Shown piece by piece: positions 1 to 8,087 of a stretch of DNA of 64,000 nucleotides. This stretch comes from Emergencia timonensis (lineage in GTDB: Bacteria; Bacillota; Clostridia; Peptostreptococcales; Anaerovoracaceae): the NCBI RefSeq assembly GCF_900086585.1, contig NZ_FLKM01000008.1:868001-932000 (forward strand). Direction: 5' to 3'. The notes beneath the pieces were generated by a model, which had not been told where the DNA came from, searched no databases, and was given only the letters and a program-made list of their open reading frames with translations. Position 1 is the first letter of the stretch. Every line of letters begins with the position of its first letter. Both the position numbers and the translations under genes were made by a program.

Positions 1-159
1 ATTTCCAGTCTCTTCGGCGGCATCATTCTGGATATCAGCGGTGCAAAGATGCTGACCTTGGTTGCAACCGTCGTCACAACCATCGGCGCTTTAATTATCA
101 TCGGATCAGTAGATCGGGTAAAAAAACAAGAGAACGAAAAGGGCAAAGGATTGAGCTAA
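1..159 (+). CDS. MFS-type permease, C-terminal fragment
   Basis: The reading frame is open from the first base to a TAA at 157-159, giving the last 52 residues of a larger protein whose start lies outside the window. The visible part reads SSLFGGIILDISGAK, then a hydrophobic span of about 20 residues, then a lysine-rich cytoplasmic tail. A glycine-rich loop before the last membrane helix is typical of major facilitator permeases. The substrate cannot be judged from this tail. No clear terminator follows before the next promoter. Confidence 0.6.
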   Translation: MSSLFGGIILDISGAKMLTLVATVVTTIGALIIIGSVDRVKKQENEKGKGLS

Positions 160-261
160 GAGAATAACTGTCTCAACACGATGTAACACGGAGGGAAATT
201 GAATTTTTCGGATTTCTGCTCCGTTTTTTGTTGTCTTTATACCAATGCGAAGAAAAAATTA

Positions 262-320
262 TTGACAAACAATAATTCTGTGGTATTCTTAAATTAACAA
301 TTATCGTAAAACAATAATTG
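262..320 (+). promoter_or_regulatory. Promoter and operator-like repeats of the membrane protein-XRE operon
   Basis: A TTGACA box (262-267) and a TATTCT box (284-289), 16 bases apart, form a plausible sigma-A promoter. The nonamer ACAATAATT occurs at 269-277 and again at 311-319. The second copy is the right arm of an inverted repeat, CAATTAT (298-304) with ATAATTG (314-320). Repeats around the start site suggest autoregulation by the small XRE protein encoded at 1226; that link is inferred. Confidence 0.5.
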
Positions 321-337
321 ATGTACAGGAGGTCACC

Positions 338-1216
338 ATGAATCAGGATATTTTTACGTTTCCTTTCGGACAGATTGGAGAAGCCTTGCGCGCGTTATCA
401 CTGGCCAGTTCAGCGGGAAACATTGCGGCAATGATCATTTATCTGTTGATTTCTATTTTGCCAGTGCTTTATTTGGTTGATAGAGTTGCCAGACAGAAGA
501 AGGAACCCGATGCTATCGATATTCTTCTGATTATGATGTCGGTGATGCTCTTTATCATGATGTACTTGATGGTGAATCCCGGTTATGTCAACAGCAATCT
601 CTATGGAGCGATGCCTGGCAAAGGCGGGGCTCTTGCGATGACCTTCTGGTCTATGGTGGTCGGCTATGCAGTGCTGAAATGCATGAAGGCGTCAGTGGGC
701 ACTGATGAGAAGAAGCTGGCAAAGTATCTGAAGCTAATTTTGACTGCAGTTGCCGTAACCATCGTTGCCGAAATTGTTTTAGGTATCTTTACAGAGGTGG
801 TACCAGCCGCAAGGGGCGTTCGGGAGGTGGATCAGCTTTTAAACAGCGACTACAATACAACGGTGTTTCTATGGATTAAATATTTTGCGGATAAGATACC
901 CTCGGTTTTAAATATCTTCGTCATCGTCCACGCCATCAAAATGGTCGATCAGCTGCGGGCAGACAGGTACAGCCAGGAGACCATTTCTGCAGCGGAAAAA
1001 TTGAGCCGGATTTGCCGTATCTCCGTCACCGTGATGATAATAACTTCCATCGCTGTAAATCTGTCTCAATTTCTGATCTGGACAAAAGTATACAAAGCGA
1101 ATTATGTAGTCGATATTCCTCTCTTTTCCATCGCTATGTGTATCGCCGTCCTCCTTCTGTCAAAGTTCATTGCATCAGACAAGGCCTTGAAGGAAGATAA
1201 CGATATGATAATCTAG
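338..1216 (+). CDS. Hypothetical polytopic membrane protein paired with an XRE regulator
   Basis: This 292-residue protein has about seven hydrophobic segments (roughly residues 27-47, 60-80, 98-117, 130-152, 175-198, 227-247 and 262-279) and no catalytic motif I recognise. The start has a good AGGAGG six bases upstream. It is followed nine bases later by a 75-residue XRE regulator and then by a lipoprotein in an overlapping frame, so the three are almost certainly one operon. The arrangement resembles DUF2975-type membrane proteins, which often sit beside YozG-like regulators, but this protein is much longer than that family and I do not assign it. Function unknown. Confidence 0.75.
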   Translation: MNQDIFTFPFGQIGEALRALSLASSAGNIAAMIIYLLISILPVLYLVDRVARQKKEPDAIDILLIMMSVMLFIMMYLMVNPGYVNSNLYGAMPGKGGALAMTFWSMVVGYAVLKCMKASVGTDEKKLAKYLKLILTAVAVTIVAEIVLGIFTEVVPAARGVREVDQLLNSDYNTTVFLWIKYFADKIPSVLNIFVIVHAIKMVDQLRADRYSQETISAAEKLSRICRISVTVMIITSIAVNLSQFLIWTKVYKANYVVDIPLFSIAMCIAVLLLSKFIASDKALKEDNDMII

Positions 1217-1225
1217 GAGGCGACG

Positions 1226-1453
1226 ATGGCAATCAAAATCTATTTGGACGAGGTGCTGAAGAAGAATAACATGACTTCGAAGGAATTGTGTAAACTGGTG
1301 GGCATTACGGAAGCCAATTTGTCCATCCTGCGCAGCGGTAAGGCCAAGGGTATTCGTTTTCACACCATAAACAGAGTCTGCTATTTCCTGCACTGTGATG
1401 TGGGGGATATTCTCAAATTTGACGGCGTATTGGAGGAAGAGGAAGATGAATAA
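1226..1453 (+). CDS. Small XRE-family (YozG-like) transcriptional regulator
   Basis: The 75 residues are essentially one Cro/CI helix-turn-helix. The segment MTSKELCKLVGITEANLSIL contains the two DNA-binding helices, and the tail ending in CDVGDILKF is the hallmark of the YozG-like subgroup. An AGGAGG lies just upstream. The gene sits between a membrane protein and a lipoprotein; its stop overlaps the lipoprotein start by eight bases. Such regulators usually control their own operon, here perhaps through the ACAATAATT repeats at 269-320. Confidence 0.88.
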   Translation: MAIKIYLDEVLKKNNMTSKELCKLVGITEANLSILRSGKAKGIRFHTINRVCYFLHCDVGDILKFDGVLEEEEDE

Positions 1454-2249
1454 AAAAGGATATTGGGCAGCCTTGAGTCTGGTTCTGATGATATCGCTGT
1501 TAACCGGCTGCAGGCTGGCAGATAAGGAAAAAGGGCAGACCAGCGAAGATCTATTGATTGGATTCTTTGTGACCTTGGATTATATAGGCAGCGAAGATGA
1601 GCATGGCCGAGAGAGAGGACCAATCTACGGTAAAGAGAAGGGCGACACGTATCAGTTTGAGGATCTAAAAGGGTATGGCATGTATTTCAAAATGTACGAC
1701 GATGCGGTCAGCGGAGTCAGCGATGGAGAAATCAGGGAGCTCAAAATAACCGGCGGAGATCAGTTCAGCCTGGAGGGCACCTTGTATGTGGAAGGCGGGA
1801 AGAAGCACTCTATGTATGCAAACGCTGTTTATCAGACCTCCGATGGCAAGGTCTATCTGATGCCGGGGCAGACTGGCTGCAGTGCAGAATTTGACGAAGA
1901 AGGAGATGCATTGTACCAGGACATGAAATATGAGTCCAGTGAGGGCTTTAAGACCAAGCACGGTGAATTAAAAAAATTCAGCTATAAGATCAACATGAAG
2001 AGCGCACCCAATTTACAGAAAATCGTCATCAAGCAGTTTGACAAAGGGGACAATGTGATAAGCACAACGGCGATGAATGCGGATTCCATCAGAAAGCAGG
2101 TCAAGAAATTGAAAAACGCCAGTTATATCATGGTTGAGTACTATACCAAAGGAAGGGTGGAACGGAAAATCTGCGAAGGTGATACCATCGAATACAGCCA
2201 TACGAAAAAAGACGGCGTCATCATCATAAAAGATATTACAATTGTTTAA
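1446..2249 (+). CDS. Putative lipoprotein of unknown function
   Basis: The chosen ATG at 1446 gives 267 residues beginning MNKKGYWAALSLVLMISLLTGC. This is a typical lipoprotein signal with lipobox LLTGC and acylated Cys22. A longer in-frame opening exists from 1395, but it would lie inside the XRE gene and put an implausible tail before the signal; the chosen ATG has GGAGG-type sequence upstream. The mature part is polar and beta-rich looking, without recognised motifs. Third gene of the membrane protein-XRE operon, so it probably acts outside the membrane together with the 338-1216 protein. Confidence 0.78.
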   Translation: MNKKGYWAALSLVLMISLLTGCRLADKEKGQTSEDLLIGFFVTLDYIGSEDEHGRERGPIYGKEKGDTYQFEDLKGYGMYFKMYDDAVSGVSDGEIRELKITGGDQFSLEGTLYVEGGKKHSMYANAVYQTSDGKVYLMPGQTGCSAEFDEEGDALYQDMKYESSEGFKTKHGELKKFSYKINMKSAPNLQKIVIKQFDKGDNVISTTAMNADSIRKQVKKLKNASYIMVEYYTKGRVERKICEGDTIEYSHTKKDGVIIIKDITIV

Positions 2250-2272
2250 AATAGATACAAAAACCGCAATTG

Positions 2273-2304
2273 AGGAGTTTTGCCACGAGGCAGGCTCCTT
2301 TTTT
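2273..2304 (+). terminator. Probable Rho-independent terminator
   Basis: AGGAG (2273-2277) pairs with CTCCT (2295-2299), with an inner GCC/GGC pair and a run of T to 2304. A second perfect hairpin, TTGCCGC (2310-2316) with GCGGCAA (2325-2331), follows but has no T-run. Confidence 0.5.
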
Positions 2305-2430
2305 AACGCTTGCCGCAAACTATCGCGGCAACAGCCGCTGCGGCATGCTTGCATAGTAAATCTGACATTCAGCAGATTTTTCTTTTATAAGAAACATCTC
2401 TGCTCGGACAGTCCCAACTAAGTCAAAAAG

Positions 2431-2439
2431 TGGTATACT
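2431..2439 (+). promoter_or_regulatory. Extended -10 promoter of the MATE gene
   Basis: TGGTATACT is an extended -10 element with no good -35. Its predicted transcription start (about seven bases downstream) coincides with the ATG at 2446, which implies a leaderless mRNA or a downstream start codon. Confidence 0.45.
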
Positions 2440-2445
2440 AGTAAC

Positions 2446-3810
2446 ATGAATAAAAGTATGAAAAAGAATATAACACAATATGAAAAAATGACAGAAAGTC
2501 CTCTGACGCCGCTGATTGTCAGTCTGGCAGTGCCAACGACGATCACCATGCTGATCAGCAGTCTCTACAATTTGGCCGATACCTATTTTGTCAGCCAGCT
2601 GGGCGCCAGCGCCAGCGGCGCGACGGGCATCGTATTCACCCTCATGGCTGTCTTACAGGCCTTTGGCTTCATGTATGGACAGGGCGCGGGCAGCAACATC
2701 AGCAGAAAACTAGGTGCTAAGGATGTGGAAAGCGCAGGCCGCTTTGCATCCAGCAGTTTCTTTCTGGCAATAGGGACAGGGCTGTTGATCAGCTGTTTTG
2801 GACTGTTGTTTCTTGAACCGCTGCTCCGCTTTTTGGGAAGTACGGAGACTATCTTACCTTATTCCAAAGCGTATGGCATGTGTATTCTCACGGCTGCGCC
2901 TCTCTACATTTCCAGTTATGTGATGAACAACATCCTGCGCTACGAAGGGCGGGCCGCCCTGGCGATGATTGGGCTTTTGACGGGGGCGCTGCTGAACATT
3001 GGATTGGACCCGCTGTTTATCTTTGTCTTCCATATGGGAATCATGGGTGCGGGCATCGCCACGGCTCTATCCCAGTGCATCAGCTTCAGCATTCTTCTGA
3101 GCATGTTTCTCAGAAAAAAGACCCAGAGTAAAATCTCTATTCATTGCGTTTCGAAGAGACGTGACGATTATCTTAACATCCTCAAAACCGGCTTTCCAAG
3201 TTTGGTACGTCAAAGTCTGAACAGTGTTTCCTCCATGCTGCTCAATAAACAGGCCGCCCTTTATGGCGACGTGGCAATTGCAGCTATGAGCATCGTGGGA
3301 AGATGCTGCATGACGATTTTCAGCATTGGCATCGGCATCGGTCAGGGATTTCAGCCGGTAGCAGGCTTTAACTACGGAGCTGGGAAGTACAGTCGTGTAA
3401 AAAAGAGCTGCAAGATTACTTTTGTCATCAGTTTTGCGGCCATCGCAGTCCTGTCTCTCAGTTGTATCGCTGCATCGGATTACATCATCAATCATTTCTG
3501 TGACGAAAAAGGGGTAGGCGCTATCGGCACTTTTTCCCTTCGAATGCAGTGTATGGCCATTATGCTGGCGCCAATTACCATGTCTGCCAACATGCTGTTT
3601 CAAAGTACGGGCCATGCGGCAAGAGCGACAGTTACGGCAGCAATGAGAAGCGGCATCTGCTTTATCCCTCTGATTCTGATTCTGCCGCAGTTTCTTGGAC
3701 TGCGCGGCATTCAGATTGCACAGCCTTTGGCGGACCTCATCACCGCAATGATTTCCGTTCCCTTAATTATGGACTTCTTTAAACGTATGCCGAAGGAAGA
3801 TTTAACATAA
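2446..3810 (+). CDS. MATE family multidrug/metabolite exporter
   Basis: This 454-residue protein has the length and twelve-helix pattern of the MATE family. The segment TPLIVSLAVPTTITMLISSLYNLADTYFV (split across helix 1 and its loop) is diagnostic, with repeated glycine-rich helices such as GQGFQPVAGFNYGAGKYSR in the middle. MATE proteins export cationic drugs or metabolites in exchange for Na+ or H+. The start is uncertain: no Shine-Dalgarno precedes ATG 2446, and in-frame ATGs at 2458 and 2488 also lack one. The -10 box ends only six bases before 2446, so leaderless translation is the simplest reading. It is a single-gene unit. Confidence 0.93.
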   Translation: MNKSMKKNITQYEKMTESPLTPLIVSLAVPTTITMLISSLYNLADTYFVSQLGASASGATGIVFTLMAVLQAFGFMYGQGAGSNISRKLGAKDVESAGRFASSSFFLAIGTGLLISCFGLLFLEPLLRFLGSTETILPYSKAYGMCILTAAPLYISSYVMNNILRYEGRAALAMIGLLTGALLNIGLDPLFIFVFHMGIMGAGIATALSQCISFSILLSMFLRKKTQSKISIHCVSKRRDDYLNILKTGFPSLVRQSLNSVSSMLLNKQAALYGDVAIAAMSIVGRCCMTIFSIGIGIGQGFQPVAGFNYGAGKYSRVKKSCKITFVISFAAIAVLSLSCIAASDYIINHFCDEKGVGAIGTFSLRMQCMAIMLAPITMSANMLFQSTGHAARATVTAAMRSGICFIPLILILPQFLGLRGIQIAQPLADLITAMISVPLIMDFFKRMPKEDLT

Positions 3811-3887
3811 ACTTAATGGAAAAGCGCTGAGGCATATGTCATGATAAGAGCAGGTACATGCAAGAGGTGCAGAGGGAGGAATAGACG

Positions 3888-5258
3888 ATGAAAAAAACTT
3901 ATGTTTTAGATACCAATGTGCTGATACAGGCACCGGATGCAATCTATAGATTTAAAGAAAACGACCTGGTAATCCCATTGATGGTCTTAGAAGAATTAGA
4001 CGGACTCAAGAAAGCTGAGGGCGAAAAAGGTCTCAATGCCAGGGCTTCTATCAGAGAGCTGGAAAGCTTGAGACAGACAGGTGATCTTTTGACCGGAGTG
4101 CAGCTGAAGGACGGCGGCAGACTGCGCATTGAATCCAACTGTGTCAATGTGGATCTGCCGGAGGAACTGCCGGATTCAAAGGCAGATAATCGCATTCTCA
4201 GGGTTTGTAAAGCTCTTTGCGATAGCGGAGAGAATGTAATTTTGGTCACGAAGGATATAGTTTTGCGGGTAAAAGCCTCCATGATCGATATCCCCGCCGA
4301 GGATTTCGAAAGCGAACAAGTGGTCCGCGGTGAGCATCAGTATACCGGTCGAATTGAATGTTTTGCTCCGGAAGAAGAATTTCGCTATTTTTCGAAAAAA
4401 GGCATGGCAAAAGACGTCCTTTACCTGGTCGATGAAGAGGGTCAGAGGAGGCAGCCGGAACTATATGAGAATCAATTTGTCATCATCAAAGCAGATCAGT
4501 CGAGAAAGAAAACGCAGCTGGGTAGAATTGAAGGAAACAAAGTCGTTCCCCTGGAATTTAAGAAGGCAAAACCGTACGGCGTGGAGCCGAGAAGCGCAGG
4601 GCAGTATTTTCTGCAGGAAGCGTTGATGATGCCCAGTGAGAAAGCGCCGTTGGTCATCGTAAAAGGCATGGCTGGAACAGCTAAAACTTTTTACTCTTTG
4701 GCCGTAGGCCTTGAGAAAGCGCTGAACAGCACAGAAGAGGAATACCGAAGGATTTTGGTCAGCCGGCCCAACGCGCAGTTTGACGAGGAGATCGGCTTTC
4801 TGCCGGGTGATGAACAGGATAAGATTGCCCCGCTGCTGAGACCGATCCTCGACAATCTGGAACAGCTGATTGACTCTGATGAGGAGGAACGCTACAAAAA
4901 TGAACTGGAGCTGAGCGGTAAGGTGGATGAAGTCTTTGACCGAGGCATTATACAGGCGGAAGCTTTGAACTTTATTCGAGGCCGCTCCATCGTAAAAACC
5001 TATTTAATCATTGACGAGGCCCAGAATACGACGCCGAATCAAATCAAGGGCATTATTACTCGCGCAGGCAGGGGCACGAAGATTATTTTGCTGGGCGACC
5101 CTTTCCAGATTGACAAACCGTTTCTTGACGAGAGAACCAACGGTCTCAGCTATGCGGCGGAACATATGAAAGGCAGCAAGTACTGCTGTCAGATTACCAT
5201 GACCGCCGATGAATGTGAACGATCGAATTTAGCGACTGACGCAGCAGAAAGATTGTAA
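3888..5258 (+). CDS. PhoH family protein: PIN domain fused to PhoH-like ATPase
   Basis: The 456-residue product begins with a PIN nuclease fold (YVLDTNVLIQAP, then VILVTKDIVLR, residues about 1-140). It ends with a PhoH ATPase domain carrying Walker A GMAGTAKT (about 260-267) and Walker B YLIIDEAQN (about 372-380). This is the PhoH2 architecture, also seen in Bacillus YlaK. PhoH2 proteins are described as RNA-unwinding and RNA-cleaving enzymes, so a role in RNA turnover is likely; the substrate is unknown. A strong GGAGG precedes the start and a terminator follows directly, so it is monocistronic. Confidence 0.92.
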   Translation: MKKTYVLDTNVLIQAPDAIYRFKENDLVIPLMVLEELDGLKKAEGEKGLNARASIRELESLRQTGDLLTGVQLKDGGRLRIESNCVNVDLPEELPDSKADNRILRVCKALCDSGENVILVTKDIVLRVKASMIDIPAEDFESEQVVRGEHQYTGRIECFAPEEEFRYFSKKGMAKDVLYLVDEEGQRRQPELYENQFVIIKADQSRKKTQLGRIEGNKVVPLEFKKAKPYGVEPRSAGQYFLQEALMMPSEKAPLVIVKGMAGTAKTFYSLAVGLEKALNSTEEEYRRILVSRPNAQFDEEIGFLPGDEQDKIAPLLRPILDNLEQLIDSDEEERYKNELELSGKVDEVFDRGIIQAEALNFIRGRSIVKTYLIIDEAQNTTPNQIKGIITRAGRGTKIILLGDPFQIDKPFLDERTNGLSYAAEHMKGSKYCCQITMTADECERSNLATDAAERL

Positions 5259-5262
5259 TGGA

Positions 5263-5298
5263 AAAAGCAGTCCATCAGATGTTGATGGGCTGCTTTTG
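5263..5298 (+). terminator. Rho-independent terminator after the PhoH gene
   Basis: AAAGCAG and CCATCA (5264-5276) pair with TGATGG and CTGCTTT across a short loop, followed by a T-run ending near 5297. Confidence 0.85.
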
Positions 5299-5803
5299 AC
5301 TTCAGCCATTGTGTAAATATGAACTACAATGTACTCTGCAGCACAAACCCTTTTACCATAGTGTTCCTATGTTTACATTTACTTATAGCATTATTGCAGA
5401 AAAGAAATGAACGAATATTTTGAAAACGATTGACCTGTTGAGATTGAAATGACATAATATTAATATGTATTACATAAACATGTATTGCGGAATAATTCTA
5501 GTGCAATAAAATTAATTGGAGTGTTTATTGAGATAAGGGTGCGGGGCAAAAGAAATTGACAGAGGTTGGACGTGTTCGGTTTACAGGGGCAGCCTCGGAC
5601 AATCAGTTCACTAAAAGTGCCAACAAGACAGGCGTGTCGGGAACGTTTACTGCCTCGGATTCCTATGATTTCTATATTATAACCCTGCACAGTACGCATA
5701 AGTTCTCTTGCGAAGGCGGATCAGGAAGTTTTTATACCCAGATGTAGGGCATTGGCGGGAGAGCGTACCATGAATCAGCCGTCATTGTATTGTGGAGGTA
5801 CCT
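5299..5803 (+). other. AT-rich intergenic stretch with a possible gene remnant
   Basis: About 500 bases without a convincing gene. The first half (to about 5530) is AT-rich and has no recognised motif. From 5532 to 5747 there is an open frame without a proper start codon (see the separate entry). The Shine-Dalgarno GGAGG near 5794 belongs to the next gene. Confidence 0.5.
5532..5747 (+). pseudogene. Possible 3' remnant of a secreted-protein gene
   Basis: An open frame of 71 codons ends at TAG 5745-5747. It contains no ATG before its final codon; the first usable start is TTG 5556, without a credible Shine-Dalgarno. The sequence is Thr/Ser/Gly-rich (TGAASDNQFTKSANKTGVSG) and looks like the beta-rich end of an extracellular protein. 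I could not recognise a family. It may be a decayed C-terminus or chance. Confidence 0.25.
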
Positions 5804-7210
5804 ATGAAAAAAGTAATTATAATTGGCATACTTGCGCTTTGTGTCTTGGGTTATATCATTTATTCCTATAGTCAGCCTGCATCCCTCTCTGTAGATATAG
5901 CAGGAACCTCGACAGATGCAGTGGTGCAGGGCGCTAATGATTCTCTAACGTTTTCGGCAGGAGAGACAGGCGTGCTGCGTATAAAAGACGGGAACCTCCT
6001 CTTTTTTGATTATAAATCGAGAAAAGATTATGTCATCTGCAGCAGAGCTAACTGCAGGCATAACGACGACAGCTGCAGCGGCTGGTATGAAGGTTATCGT
6101 GGAGCCTTGGGTCTCGCAGAATATGGGGAGAAGCTTTATTGCCTTATCAGCAATTCGGAGAAGAATGTATACGAGCTTGTTCAAATGAACCTGGATGGGA
6201 ACCATCGGAAGGTTATTACAGAAATTGATCGGGGTGACGGTGCACCGGGAAAGTGGGAGGCGGATTTGAATCTGTCGTCTACATATTATGCGGGGCATAA
6301 AGTGATTACGATCTTAAACTGGCATTATAACCCGGCAGACAGCGATGAAGAGGACATACAGACTCAGCAGTGTATCGCAGTAGACCTGCAGTCGGGAGAA
6401 ATCACGGAGGTCACGCCGAGACAGAAGGAACCAGTGCAGTGTTTCATTGAGGCAGTCTCAAAAAATCACAGTGCCATTGAAGTTTGCGGGTATCAGGAGC
6501 AGCCTTTGACACAAAGAGAATTCTACGAGCAGTATGAACAGGGCGCTTTTGCAAAAAATGACCGGATTATGAAAGCTAAAGATCCTTATGAAGGTTATCA
6601 GGACTGGTATTTTGATGAAACGCCCCAGTGGTATCGGTACCTTCTCTTCGATTTAAAACAGGAAGATACCAGTATAATAAAGAAAGGTTTCCTGAAAAAA
6701 GTCAGAAACGAGGACGGTGAAGTAAGGGCCTTTGTACCGCCTTTTTATATCAGTGGTTTGTACGAAGACGATTTGATCACAGAAGAAATTGAAGAAGAAA
6801 TGATTGAAGACGAAGGATATCTTGGTTTTGTAAAGAACCGGGTTTATCGATGGGATTTGAAAAAGGATCAAAAAGAACTGTTGCTTGACCTGGAGAACGG
6901 CTATGTTTTCGATGCAGGCGGGGTAGATGTCAGCAGCATCATAGAAGGAGACACGCTGCTTTTCTTGAAGAGAAAACCAAACGGCAAAGCTGACTATTAC
7001 AGGTATTCTCTGAAAACGGGAAAGGAGGAGCTGCTGTATGAGGCGGAGCGAAATGTCCCGTACCGAATCGTAGGGGAAACGAAGCGTTCTTTTCTCTATT
7101 ATACCGCAGACGACACAAAGAAGTCCATGTATATGATGGACAAGGAGGACTATTATAAAGGGGATTTTGAAGGTTCCGTCAGATTGAAGGAACTGGATGA
7201 GTATTTTTAG
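5804..7210 (+). CDS. Membrane-anchored extracytoplasmic protein with a CxxxxCxHxxxxC motif
   Basis: The ATG at 5804 is preceded by GGAGG and starts MKKVIIIGILALCVLGYIIYS, an uncleaved signal anchor. A GTG at 5792 in the same frame overlaps the ribosome site and is rejected. The 468-residue ectodomain has short repeating strands (LLFFDYKSRKDYVIC, YELVQMNLDGNHRK) like the blades of a DUF5050/TolB-like beta-propeller. Residues near 75-90 show the spacing C-x4-C-x-H-x4-C (CSRANCRHNDDSC), which recurs in clostridial surface proteins and could bind metal or form disulfides. It is followed eight bases later by an ABC ATPase and permease, so it probably senses for or assists that exporter. Confidence 0.7.
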   Translation: MKKVIIIGILALCVLGYIIYSYSQPASLSVDIAGTSTDAVVQGANDSLTFSAGETGVLRIKDGNLLFFDYKSRKDYVICSRANCRHNDDSCSGWYEGYRGALGLAEYGEKLYCLISNSEKNVYELVQMNLDGNHRKVITEIDRGDGAPGKWEADLNLSSTYYAGHKVITILNWHYNPADSDEEDIQTQQCIAVDLQSGEITEVTPRQKEPVQCFIEAVSKNHSAIEVCGYQEQPLTQREFYEQYEQGAFAKNDRIMKAKDPYEGYQDWYFDETPQWYRYLLFDLKQEDTSIIKKGFLKKVRNEDGEVRAFVPPFYISGLYEDDLITEEIEEEMIEDEGYLGFVKNRVYRWDLKKDQKELLLDLENGYVFDAGGVDVSSIIEGDTLLFLKRKPNGKADYYRYSLKTGKEELLYEAERNVPYRIVGETKRSFLYYTADDTKKSMYMMDKEDYYKGDFEGSVRLKELDEYF

Positions 7211-7218
7211 GAGATACC

Positions 7219-8085
7219 ATGAAACTTGAAGTGAAAGAATTGTGTAAGAATTATGGCAGGAAAGAGGCGCTGAAAAGCGTCTCGTTTTCCCTTACGCCGG
7301 GAATCTATGGACTTTTGGGACCCAATGGCGCCGGAAAATCGACGCTGATCAGCATACTGACAGGAAATTTAAAAGCGGACAGCGGCAAGGTCTGCCTTGA
7401 TGGCGAAGATGTCGATAAGATGGGGGAAGCTTACCGAAAAATACTGGGATATATGCCTCAGCAGCAGGCTTTATACCCGGCCTTCAGAGTTAGAGCATTC
7501 TTGGACTATATGGCAGCTTTGAAAGGAATGGAAAAGAAGGAAGCCAGAGCGCAGATTCCCGCCATATTAGAAATGGTGGAGCTTTCAGAATATGCCGGAA
7601 GTAAAATCAAAACCCTTTCCGGCGGTATGAAACAGCGGCTTTTGATCGCGCAGGCGATTCTAAATGATCCTGACATCATCATTTTAGATGAGCCGACGGC
7701 AGGACTGGACCCAAAGCAGAGAATCGCGGTCCGTAATCTGATTTCGCGTATTGCCGTCAATAAGATTGTTCTGATCGCTACCCATGTAGTTTCAGATGTG
7801 GAATTTATTGCAAAGGAGCTTATCCTCATGGGGGAAGGGAAGATCCTCCGAAAAGCACGCAAGGATGAGATTCTAAACCACATGCGCTCACTGGTATATG
7901 AGACGGAACTGACGGAAGAGCAGTACGGCGGCCTGCCGTCTGCCTGGTGCATTGCGGGGATTTCCCAGCTGGAGGAAAAGCTGTTTGTCAGGATTATCAC
8001 AGAAAATCCTGATCCCGTGTGGAATTGCAAAGAAGTCAGACCGTCTCTGGAAGATGTATACCTATATTATTTCGGAGGGCTTTAA
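7219..8085 (+). CDS. ABC transporter ATP-binding protein
   Basis: A 288-residue ATPase with Walker A GPNGAGKST (about 34-42), signature LSGGMKQRL (about 133) and Walker B IIILDEPTAGLDP (about 153), followed by the switch histidine in ATHVV. It belongs to the DrrA/CcmA-type exporter ATPases. It lies between the propeller-like surface protein and a large two-part membrane protein, with two bases separating its stop from the permease start codon. This suggests a drug, peptide or lipid exporter; the substrate is not evident. Confidence 0.93.
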   Translation: MKLEVKELCKNYGRKEALKSVSFSLTPGIYGLLGPNGAGKSTLISILTGNLKADSGKVCLDGEDVDKMGEAYRKILGYMPQQQALYPAFRVRAFLDYMAALKGMEKKEARAQIPAILEMVELSEYAGSKIKTLSGGMKQRLLIAQAILNDPDIIILDEPTAGLDPKQRIAVRNLISRIAVNKIVLIATHVVSDVEFIAKELILMGEGKILRKARKDEILNHMRSLVYETELTEEQYGGLPSAWCIAGISQLEEKLFVRIITENPDPVWNCKEVRPSLEDVYLYYFGGL

Positions 8086-8087
8086 TT

